NCBI GenBank assembly: GCA_021202325.1
Contig: JAJQDF010000021.1
Coordinates: forward strand, 1-6,077
Direction: 5' to 3'
Length of the DNA: 6,077 nucleotides
Origin: Clostridiales bacterium
GTDB lineage: Bacteria; Bacillota; Clostridia; Lachnospirales; Anaerotignaceae
The translations under genes and the position numbers were made by a program. Under the pieces are notes generated by a model, which saw nothing but the letters and a program-made list of their open reading frames with translations, was not told the DNA's origin and made no database searches. Position 1 is the stretch's first letter; each line of letters begins with the position of its first letter. Shown here piece after piece: positions 1 through 6,070 of the stretch.

Positions 1-2
1 AA

Positions 3-554
3 GATATATATAATTATATAATGGATAATCAGGCACAGGCGGCTATGATAATACTCGGCCTTTACGCCCTTAAAAGCGTTACCGTGGTTATATACTACAG
101 CTTTCTTGTGGCGGTAAGCGGCTTTGTTTTTGATTTGCCGCTGGCTATTTTAATTAATTCGGCTGGAACACTTATATGCCTAACGGTATCCTACTTTATT
201 GGCTATTTTACAAAAAGCGATTCAATAACAGAAAAGCTGGATAAACACCCGAAGATAAAGAGATATTTCGATAAATGCGAAACCAATTCATTCCTTGTGT
301 CATATATACTCCATGCACTTGGCCTGTCTACGGAGGTGCTGGGACTTATGTTCGGCTTTATCAAAATGCCATATTTTAAGTATGTATTGAGCAGCTTCCT
401 TGCCATTGCGCCCGGAATGATATGCGTTACAATATTCGGCGGTGAGCTGGACTTCACATCATGGGAGTTTTGGCTGGCGGCGGCAGTGGAAGTCACGGTT
501 ATTATAACTGCCTATATGTACTCTAAGAAAAAGCTGTTAAGAAGGAGTAATTGA
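3..554 (+). CDS. TVP38/TMEM64 (VTT-domain) family membrane protein, 5'-partial
   Basis: This is a polytopic membrane protein of the VTT/DedA-related type. Members are thought to act in lipid scrambling or small-solute transport, but the substrate of this one cannot be told. Counting from the ATG at 21 (177 residues), hydrophobic segments lie near 9-36, 41-63, 90-113, 117-140 and 147-167, followed by a basic tail (KKKLLRRSN). The family pattern is visible in the glycine-containing stretch SAGTLICLTVSYFIGY (47-62) and in the later PGMICVTIFGG (131-141). The ATG at 21 has no Shine-Dalgarno sequence, and the frame is open back to position 3, reading DIYNYI, which fits the run-up to the first conserved helix in this family. 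Family members are usually 200-240 residues, so I infer that the true start and a first membrane helix lie left of the window. The usual conserved Arg/Pro of DedA proteins in the middle re-entrant segment is not evident (LHALGLSTEVLGLMFGF), which favours a divergent TVP38 relative over classical DedA. The TGA stop lies 2 nt before the MATE gene, so the two are probably co-transcribed. Confidence 0.75.
   Translation, partial: DIYNYIMDNQAQAAMIILGLYALKSVTVVIYYSFLVAVSGFVFDLPLAILINSAGTLICLTVSYFIGYFTKSDSITEKLDKHPKIKRYFDKCETNSFLVSYILHALGLSTEVLGLMFGFIKMPYFKYVLSSFLAIAPGMICVTIFGGELDFTSWEFWLAAAVEVTVIITAYMYSKKKLLRRSN
542..547 (+). promoter_or_regulatory. Ribosome binding site of the MATE gene (decides the start)
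   Basis: AAGGAG lies inside the last codons of the upstream membrane protein gene. It is only 3 nt from the first TTG (551) but 9 nt from the second in-frame TTG (557). The spacing therefore favours 557. No ATG or GTG start is nearby. Confidence 0.75.
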
Positions 555-556
555 AA

Positions 557-1927
557 TTGGACAACAAAGAATTTTTAGGTACTGAGAAAATAAGCAGCCT
601 GCTCTTTAAGCTGGCACTGCCGTCCGTCGTGGCTCAGCTGGTAAACCTGTTATATAATATGGTAGATAGGATTTACATAGGACATATGGCAGAGGTAGGC
701 AGTCTTGCCCTTACTGGCGTTGGTGTATGCATGCCGGTAATAATGCTTGTGTCGGCATTTGCGGCACTTGTTGGAATGGGCGGAGCACCCCAGGTGTCAA
801 TCTGTATGGGCAGGAAGGAACACGATAAAGCGGAAAAAATAATGGGAAACTGCTTTGTATTCCTTATTTGCATTAGTGTACTGCTTACGCTTATTCTCTA
901 TATATTCGGCGAAAGATTTTTAATGGTATTCGGCGCAAGCGAAAATACAATAGGCTTCGCAGCGGATTATCTTAAAATTTATGTTTTGGGAACGATTTTT
1001 GTGCAGATGGCGCTTGGAATGAATATGTTCATAACCTGTCAGGGCTTTACTAAAATAAGTATGCTTTCGGTAGTGATAGGAGCCGGTCTTAACATAGCTC
1101 TTGATCCCATATTCATATTCGGCCTTGACATGGGTGTCAAGGGTGCGGCATTGGCCACAATCATTTCTCAGGCTGTTTCGGCCGCATGGGTAATACGTTT
1201 CCTTTCCGGCAAAAAAACTGGAATAAGGCTCAAAAAAGAGTATTTCAAAGTGGATTTCAAAGTGCTTGCGCCTTGTCTTGCATTGGGTGTATCGCCATTT
1301 ATAATGCAGTCAACGGAAAGCATTTTGAGCATATGTTTTAATTCATCGTTGCTCAAATACGGCGGAGATTTGGCTGTAGGGGCAATGACCATACTTTCCA
1401 CGGTTATGCAGTTTTCAATGCTTCCCCTTCAGGGACTTTCCCAGGGTGCACAGCCGATAACAAGCTATAACTACGGCGCAGGAAACTCGGACAGAGTAAA
1501 GCAGTCATTTGGACTTTTGCTTAAGGCGTGTTTGATATATTCTGTGGTGCTTTGGGTACTTATAATAATATTCCCTAGCAGGTTTGTAATGCTGTTTAAT
1601 TCGGAGCCGGCACTTGTGGAATATGCATCCTGGGCAATGAGAATATATTTTGCCGTTTCCGGAATATTCAGCATACAGATAGCCTGCCAGCAGACATTCA
1701 TAGCCATTGGAAATGCCAAAACTTCGCTGTTTTTGGCCGTTTTGAGAAAGATAATACTTCTCATACCTTTAATATATATACTTCCTAATTTCTTTGAGGA
1801 TAAGGCTATGGCGGTTTATTTGGCGGAGCCTGTGGCCGATACATTGGCGGTTCTGACGACTTCGATACTTTTCTACAGATATTTCAAAAAGACATTGAAG
1901 CAAATGAAGGATAAAGAAAATATTTAA
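557..1927 (+). CDS. MATE family efflux transporter
   Basis: This is a multidrug and toxic compound extrusion transporter: a secondary antiporter of the cytoplasmic membrane that exports organic cations, drugs or metabolites using a Na+ or H+ gradient. The protein has 456 residues from the TTG at 557, a normal length for the family, and its hydrophobicity is consistent with twelve helices in two MatE halves (roughly residues 15-175 and 238-400). Recognisable signatures are NLLYNMVDRIYIGH at the end of helix 1 (30-43, with the Asp typical of this subgroup), DPIFIFGLDMGVKGAALAT (183-201), and LQGLSQGAQPITSYNYGAG (291-309) in the second half. The overall pattern, including the opening FLGTEKISSLLFKLALPSVV, is that of MepA/NorM-like transporters of Firmicutes. 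The substrate cannot be inferred. A start at TTG 551 would add two residues and overlap the upstream stop codon by 4 nt (TTGA), but it sits too close to the Shine-Dalgarno site. The gene is followed after 13 nt by the omega-amidase-like gene, so it is the probable middle gene of an operon. Confidence 0.95.
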   Translation: MDNKEFLGTEKISSLLFKLALPSVVAQLVNLLYNMVDRIYIGHMAEVGSLALTGVGVCMPVIMLVSAFAALVGMGGAPQVSICMGRKEHDKAEKIMGNCFVFLICISVLLTLILYIFGERFLMVFGASENTIGFAADYLKIYVLGTIFVQMALGMNMFITCQGFTKISMLSVVIGAGLNIALDPIFIFGLDMGVKGAALATIISQAVSAAWVIRFLSGKKTGIRLKKEYFKVDFKVLAPCLALGVSPFIMQSTESILSICFNSSLLKYGGDLAVGAMTILSTVMQFSMLPLQGLSQGAQPITSYNYGAGNSDRVKQSFGLLLKACLIYSVVLWVLIIIFPSRFVMLFNSEPALVEYASWAMRIYFAVSGIFSIQIACQQTFIAIGNAKTSLFLAVLRKIILLIPLIYILPNFFEDKAMAVYLAEPVADTLAVLTTSILFYRYFKKTLKQMKDKENI

Positions 1928-1940
1928 ACGGAGGCGTGTT

Positions 1941-2765
1941 ATGAAAAAAATGAATATAGCTCAAATACAAATGCCTGTGGCTGACAGCAAGGACGCAACG
2001 ATAGAATACATAAAATCTGCTATAGCTTCCGCAGCAGAGAAGGCTGACTTTGCCGCTCTGCCGGAAATGTTCTGCTGCCCGTATCATGTGGACAACTTCC
2101 CTAAGTATGCGGAAGAAGACAGAGGACGAATGTGGCAGGCTTGTTCGGCGCTTGCTAAGGAATACGGAATTTATCTCTCGGCAGGCACCATGCCCGAAAG
2201 GGGAGAAGACGGCAAAATATACAACACCGCCTATGTGTTTGACAGAGAGGGCAGGCAGATAGCAAAGCACAGAAAAATGCATTTATTCGACATAGATGTC
2301 AAGGGCGAAATGCAGTTTAAGGAGTCGGATACACTGACTGCCGGAAATGAAGTAACTGTATTTGACACTGAGTTTGGAAAATTCGGCATATGCATATGCT
2401 ATGATTTCAGGTTTCCGGAGCTGGCAAGACTCATGGCTCTTAAGGGGGCACAGGTTATTTTTGTTTCGGCGGCCTTCAACATGACCACCGGTCCGGCACA
2501 TTGGGAGCTTATGTTCAGATCTCAGGCCGTAAACAACCAGGTTTATGCCATAGGAACGGCGCCTTCAAGAGACGAGAATGCTTCCTACAAATCATGGGGA
2601 CACAGCATAATTACTGATCCTTGGGGAACTGTTGTGAGCCAAATGGATGAAAAAGAGGGCATATGCATTAATGAAATAGACCTTGACCATGTGGGCAGCA
2701 TAAGGGAACAGCTTCCATTGCTGAAGCAAAGAAGAACCGATATATATAAGCTTGTTGAGTTATGA
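1941..2765 (+). CDS. Carbon-nitrogen hydrolase, Nit2/omega-amidase-like
   Basis: This is a cytoplasmic nitrilase-superfamily amidase of 274 residues, the usual length. The Glu-Lys-Cys catalytic set is complete: E42 in LPEMF, K112 in HRKMHLFDID, and C153 in GICICYDFRFPEL, with a further conserved Glu at 128 (FKES). The blocks HLFDID, FNMTTGPAHWEL (179-190), NNQVYA, ASYKSWGHS and DPWGTVV strongly resemble human NIT2 as I remember it, including the numbering of Lys112 and Cys153. NIT2 hydrolyses alpha-ketoglutaramate and alpha-ketosuccinamate to the keto-acid and ammonia, closing the glutamine or asparagine transaminase cycle. That activity is inferred here; action on deaminated glutathione (the Nit1 role) or another small amide is the main alternative. 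A good GGAGG (1930-1934) lies 6 nt before ATG 1941, which supports this start over the ATG at 1950. No transaminase gene is adjacent. It is the last gene of the + strand cluster, and a hairpin terminator begins 10 nt after its TGA. Confidence 0.94.
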   Translation: MKKMNIAQIQMPVADSKDATIEYIKSAIASAAEKADFAALPEMFCCPYHVDNFPKYAEEDRGRMWQACSALAKEYGIYLSAGTMPERGEDGKIYNTAYVFDREGRQIAKHRKMHLFDIDVKGEMQFKESDTLTAGNEVTVFDTEFGKFGICICYDFRFPELARLMALKGAQVIFVSAAFNMTTGPAHWELMFRSQAVNNQVYAIGTAPSRDENASYKSWGHSIITDPWGTVVSQMDEKEGICINEIDLDHVGSIREQLPLLKQRRTDIYKLVEL

Positions 2766-2774
2766 GAAAAAGAT

Positions 2775-2803
2775 AGCCTCGGAGGAATTAACCTGCCGAG
2801 GCT
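2775..2803. terminator. Rho-independent terminator between converging genes, probably bidirectional
   Basis: AGCCTCGG (2775-2782) pairs perfectly with CCGAGGCT (2796-2803). Three further pairs, AGG (2783-2785) with CCT (2792-2794), extend the stem past a single bulged G at 2795, leaving the loop AATTAA. On the + strand the stem runs into TTTT (2803-2806). On the - strand it is followed after three bases by five U's (complement of AAAAA at 2767-2771). It can therefore end the amidase transcript and, somewhat less ideally, the PBP transcript coming the other way. Confidence 0.82.
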
Positions 2804-2813
2804 TTTGTATACT

Positions 2814-5800
2814 CTAATTTGCTCCTATTACAAATTCCTGTCCATCAACATCAGTACTGGTGCTGGGAGTGGTTGTAGTAGCGTTGTTTGTAGTTGTTTC
2901 ATATTGTGTGCCTTCAAATCTGCTGTCAGGATTATATTCGCTTTCGCTGCCTATTACGACATCATCGGGAACCATCTCGGATGTTTCGTGGTTTTCCAAT
3001 GAGCAGGTCTGACTTATATCAATATAAATCTTTCCGTTTTCTGCACATTCTTCCTCTGTAGGACGGTTTACTATTTCTCCGTTAACAACAGCCAGTGAAA
3101 CCTCTTCGACACAATCGTCAGGGCAGCTTTCGCTTGCAAGATAACCGGTTTCGGTACATATCTTGTACATTGCGTGTGCTGTACATGTCGATGTCGGTAC
3201 AGTGGCCGCCGTAGCATAGTCGGTGGAAACCATACTGCCGTAATATCCGGCTCCGTAGTAGTCGGCAGAGCAGACACCGTCAATAGGTATTGCGTTTTGT
3301 ATAGCGCAGTAGCTTGCCGTCGTTATGCCGTCGGGCATTTCAAATGACTTGTAAGCCAGATTGTTATGAAGCTCATCCATAACAGTCCGCCAAACGATAA
3401 GGTGATAGCTCTTGTCATAGCTTATCTTCTTAGGCGTATCATAACCCATCCAAATACCTGCAACATAGTATGGTGTGTATCCTGCAAATACAAGGTCTTT
3501 GTCGTCGGAGGTTGTACCGGTTTTACCGGCAACAGGCATTGTGTTCTTCTGGAATTTAGCCAATCCTCCGGTTCCGCCGCCTGATATAACGTCCTCCATC
3601 ATATCGGTAAGCAGGAATGCTGTTGTTTCCTTAATTACTCTTGTTCCTTCGTCGGTGTATTCAAGAAGCACATTTCCTTCGTGGTCAAGAACCTTAGTAT
3701 AAGGTGTCGGCGACATATAAACACCGCCGTTTGCAATAGCGCCGTAAGCCGCTGTAAGTTCGAGAACCGAAACACCGTTTGTAAGTCCGCCAAGGGCTGT
3801 GTTGGCGTTTATATCGTCCTCTGTAATCTGCGTAAAGCCGAAGTTGAGAAGATAGTTATAAGAATTATATACACCGGCACTTACGATAACCTTAGCCGCC
3901 AATATATTCATTGAATCTCTTATACCTTCACGAACTGTAGCATAACCTCTATAGCCGCCGCTCCACCAGTTATTTGGTGTCCAGTCGCCTACGGTGTATT
4001 CTTCATCCAGCAGGAATGAACCTGCGGAATATAAATCCTGGTCAATGGCCGGTGCATATGCGGCAAGCACCTTGAAGCATGAACCCGGCTGCCTGTATGA
4101 CTGAGTAGCTCTGTTCAATACAAGGTCGCCGCTCTTTGTGCCTCTGCCGCCGATAAGAGCCTTAATTTCACCGGTGTGGTAATCCATAATTACCATGGCC
4201 GCCTGAAGCGAGTTAGAAACGGTGAGATTATCAAGAACCAAAGTATGGGTATCATCAACATACTGTGCCTTAATCTCTTCGGCAAATGCTTCGGCTGCTT
4301 CCTCGCTGGATACCGTTCTTGTTTCCGTATGGTGCTCCTGCTCGTTGGTTTCAGTATTCAGTACCGAAATGGTGTAAGTAGCATCATAGTTTGTATCGGA
4401 AGGCGGGAAGAGAGAATCATCATCGAATGCCGCTTCCAAAGTTTCCTGTATTTCCTGATTCATTGTGGAATAAATCTGGAGACCGCCGCTGTATATCAGG
4501 TTGTAGGCCTCAGAGGATGTAAGATTTCTCTGCTCCTGCAAATCGTTGGCTAACGTAACAATGAGGTTGTCTACAAAGTAGTTATGCAGTGCAACCGAAT
4601 CCTCATCGGTGGTCTGCTGGCCGACAAGTCTTGAATAAATGTCATCTGCCACAGCTTCGTCATATTCGGCTTGTGTTATATATTCAAGCTCAAGCATCTT
4701 ATCAAGAACCGTAATCTGTCTTTCCTTATTGGCCTCAGGATTGCTTATAGGCGAGTACTGCGAAGGATTCTTTGTAATACCTGCTATACATGCACATTCG
4801 GCAAGATTAAGCTCGCTTACGTCCTTTCCGAAATAATACTGAGCCGCTGCCTGAACGCCGTTCAGACCATGGTTAAGGCTTATGGTGTTGAGATAAAGCT
4901 CAAGTATATAATTCTTTGCCGCTTCTTTGCTTCCGAGAGTTTCTTCCAGTTCTTTTTCATATTTTACGGCGAGATACTGCTCCTGAAGCTTACGGGTAAT
5001 CTTCTTTTCGCTGTCAAGGATCTCATTTTTAATAAGCTGCTGGGTAATCGTGCTGGCTCCCTGTGAGAAATCCCGTTCCTTAATATCGATGTACAAGGCT
5101 CTGAAAATACCCTTTATATCGATACCGCTGTGCTCGTAGAAACGCTGGTCCTCAATGGCAACAACAGCATTCCGCAAATCCTCCGGAATTTGGTCAAGAG
5201 TAACATACTCTCGATTTTCCTCACCATGGAGCCTGTCAATCTCGACGCCGTTGTCATCATATATAATAGATGTATAATTGCTGGGAACTATGTCCGAAGT
5301 ATTTATTTCCGGAGCACTTTGTACAATGCTTATCCATGCGCCTACAGCAAGACCGATTCCTGCGAGTATAAGTATAAATAATAATGCAAAGAAAATTTTA
5401 AGCCCTCTATGTTTCTTTTTCTTCTTAGTTTTCTTTTTAGATGTTTTATCCGAAGGCTGTGTTCTTCTTCTCTCTGTACTTGCAGGCGGTGCGGCCGCAT
5501 GAGTTGTGCTTGTACGGCTTGAAGCTTCGCTTCTTCTGTGCTCTGTACCCTCTGCAGCTGAAGAAGTTCTGTGCCTTGCCGAGGCCGAACCAATTTCCGC
5601 ATGGGTTGAAGCGGAAGACGTTGCTTTGTGTCTGTCTACCGGATTTCCGTCTTCGTCCACATAGTGAACCTGACCGTTTTTATCGGTATACTTGTAGATT
5701 TTACGTTTGCTTTCACTATGCTCTGCATGGGACGAAGCAGAAGACGAAGAAGATGATTGTCTATGTCTTTCAACCGGCTTACCGTCCTTATCCACATAAT

Positions 5801-5990
5801 GAACCTGACCGTTTTTATCGGTGTACTTATAAATTTTATTTTCACTATGTGATGAATGAGTTGAATCGGAAGAAGGCGGCTTTCGCCGTTTCACCGGATT
5901 TCCGTTTTCATCAACGTAATGAACTTGACCGTTTTCATCGGTATATTTGAAAATTTTGTGCTTATTTTCATTATCACCCGAGTTATTCAT
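2814..5990 (-). CDS. Class A penicillin-binding protein (PBP1A type), bifunctional glycosyltransferase/transpeptidase
   Basis: This membrane-anchored peptidoglycan synthase polymerises lipid II and cross-links the stem peptides. From the ATG at 5990 it has 1058 residues, long for the family (about 700-900). Residues 1-195 are cytoplasmic and carry three repeats (12-37, 52-77, 97-122), Ser/Thr/His/Ala-rich linkers and a lysine cluster (KKKTKKKKKHRG, near 185-196). A single membrane helix follows at about 197-223. The GT51 domain shows EDQRFYEHSG with catalytic E280, GASTITQQL (311-319), RKLQE with E337, and ILELYLN (362-368). The transpeptidase domain has S637-C-F-K640 with the acyl-serine, S693-M-N695, and K823-T-G825. 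After the transpeptidase there are eight cysteines (895-996) and a Thr/Ser-rich tail ending at a TAG codon. Both active sites look intact. The start is chosen because AGGAGG (5998-6003) lies 7 nt before ATG 5990; a longer frame from 6035 would begin upstream of the likely -10 box and has no Shine-Dalgarno site. The gene converges on the upstream operon and appears monocistronic within the window. The symbols ponA/pbpA/mrcA are used for such genes in various species, so none is assigned. Confidence 0.97.
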   Translation of the reverse strand: MNNSGDNENKHKIFKYTDENGQVHYVDENGNPVKRRKPPSSDSTHSSHSENKIYKYTDKNGQVHYVDKDGKPVERHRQSSSSSSASSHAEHSESKRKIYKYTDKNGQVHYVDEDGNPVDRHKATSSASTHAEIGSASARHRTSSAAEGTEHRRSEASSRTSTTHAAAPPASTERRRTQPSDKTSKKKTKKKKKHRGLKIFFALLFILILAGIGLAVGAWISIVQSAPEINTSDIVPSNYTSIIYDDNGVEIDRLHGEENREYVTLDQIPEDLRNAVVAIEDQRFYEHSGIDIKGIFRALYIDIKERDFSQGASTITQQLIKNEILDSEKKITRKLQEQYLAVKYEKELEETLGSKEAAKNYILELYLNTISLNHGLNGVQAAAQYYFGKDVSELNLAECACIAGITKNPSQYSPISNPEANKERQITVLDKMLELEYITQAEYDEAVADDIYSRLVGQQTTDEDSVALHNYFVDNLIVTLANDLQEQRNLTSSEAYNLIYSGGLQIYSTMNQEIQETLEAAFDDDSLFPPSDTNYDATYTISVLNTETNEQEHHTETRTVSSEEAAEAFAEEIKAQYVDDTHTLVLDNLTVSNSLQAAMVIMDYHTGEIKALIGGRGTKSGDLVLNRATQSYRQPGSCFKVLAAYAPAIDQDLYSAGSFLLDEEYTVGDWTPNNWWSGGYRGYATVREGIRDSMNILAAKVIVSAGVYNSYNYLLNFGFTQITEDDINANTALGGLTNGVSVLELTAAYGAIANGGVYMSPTPYTKVLDHEGNVLLEYTDEGTRVIKETTAFLLTDMMEDVISGGGTGGLAKFQKNTMPVAGKTGTTSDDKDLVFAGYTPYYVAGIWMGYDTPKKISYDKSYHLIVWRTVMDELHNNLAYKSFEMPDGITTASYCAIQNAIPIDGVCSADYYGAGYYGSMVSTDYATAATVPTSTCTAHAMYKICTETGYLASESCPDDCVEEVSLAVVNGEIVNRPTEEECAENGKIYIDISQTCSLENHETSEMVPDDVVIGSESEYNPDSRFEGTQYETTTNNATTTTPSTSTDVDGQEFVIGAN
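5625..5702 (-). repeat. PBP N-terminal repeat, copy 3
   Basis: This copy encodes residues 97-122 of the PBP: KIYKYTDKNGQVHYVD, then EDGNPVDRHK. It lies 135 bp from copy 2. It shares a 23-base identical core with copy 2 (TGAACC...ATCGGT on the + strand) but differs at many third codon positions elsewhere. The long Ser/Ala/His/Arg-rich linker towards the lysine cluster follows it. Confidence 0.93.
5760..5837 (-). repeat. PBP N-terminal repeat, copy 2
   Basis: This copy encodes residues 52-77: KIYKYTDKNGQVHYVD, then KDGKPVERHR. The first 16 residues are identical to copy 3. It is followed by a serine run and the linker SSHAEHSESKR. Confidence 0.93.
5880..5957 (-). repeat. PBP N-terminal repeat, copy 1
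   Basis: This copy encodes residues 12-37: KIFKYTDENGQVHYVD, then ENGNPVKRRK. It starts almost at the N-terminus and lies 120 bp from copy 2. It is the most diverged copy (Phe for Tyr, Glu for Lys, and RRK at the end), but the YTD-NGQVHYVD core is unchanged. Confidence 0.93.
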
Positions 5991-5997
5991 ACTGAAC

Positions 5998-6003
5998 CCT
6001 CCT
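5998..6003 (-). promoter_or_regulatory. Ribosome binding site of the PBP gene (decides the start)
   Basis: AGGAGG on the - strand (CCTCCT on the + strand) lies 7 nt before the ATG whose complement is at 5988-5990. This full match at ideal spacing argues for ATG 5990 rather than the in-frame ATG at 6035. Confidence 0.88.
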
Positions 6004-6015
6004 ACTTCAGAATAT

Positions 6016-6044
6016 ATTATAACAGATAAGTTCATGATAATAAA
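6016..6044 (-). promoter_or_regulatory. Sigma-A type promoter with extended -10 for the PBP gene
   Basis: On the - strand a perfect TATAAT (6021-6016) is preceded directly by TGT, giving the extended -10 form TGnTATAAT. With a 17-nt spacer, the -35 position reads TTTATT (6044-6039), a weak match to TTGACA, as is common with an extended -10. The predicted transcript would start near 6009 and have a leader of roughly 20 nt carrying the AGGAGG site. Confidence 0.65.
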
Positions 6045-6055
6045 GGAAATAATTA

Positions 6056-6070
6056 CTTAAATTCTTTAAG
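6056..6070. repeat. Small AT-rich inverted repeat upstream of the PBP promoter
   Basis: CTTAAA (6056-6061) and TTTAAG (6065-6070) are perfect inverted arms around TTC. The element lies about 11 bp upstream of the proposed -35 box, where an activator or repressor could bind. In such AT-rich sequence it may be chance. Confidence 0.35.

Noticed and set aside
17..22. TATAAT near the left edge as a promoter for the first gene
   Set aside because: It overlaps the ATG at 21, the -35 region is outside the window, and the reading frame appears to be coding through this stretch. It is simply AT-rich sequence.
1884..2282. A 132-codon open frame on the - strand across the MATE/amidase junction
   Set aside because: It lies opposite the well-supported amidase start and MATE end, and its product shows no recognisable domain.
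4176..5381. Open frames of 65-131 codons on the + strand opposite the PBP gene
   Set aside because: They are antisense shadows of the conserved GT51 and transpeptidase coding sequence, with Cys/Leu/Ile-rich products that match nothing and no plausible start signals.
5400..5624. A GpsB-docking motif (S-R-x-x-R-[KR]) in the PBP tail
   Set aside because: The linker contains several Arg-rich spots (EHRRSEASSR, STERRR), but none fits the motif exactly.
5342..5950. Several open frames on both strands overlapping the PBP N-terminal region, including one of 169 codons on the + strand
   Set aside because: They are out-of-frame readings of the repeated, compositionally biased PBP coding sequence. The periodic look of their products comes from the same three repeats, and they have no ribosome site or family resemblance.
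5625..5957. Repeats as a CRISPR array or other non-coding repeat array
   Set aside because: The copies are in the PBP reading frame, encode a conserved peptide and drift at third codon positions, so they are protein repeats.
5625..5957. DxDG segments of the repeats as EF-hand or dockerin calcium loops
   Set aside because: The full spacing of calcium ligands (DxNxDG with an acidic residue at position 12) is absent and there is no flanking helix pattern.
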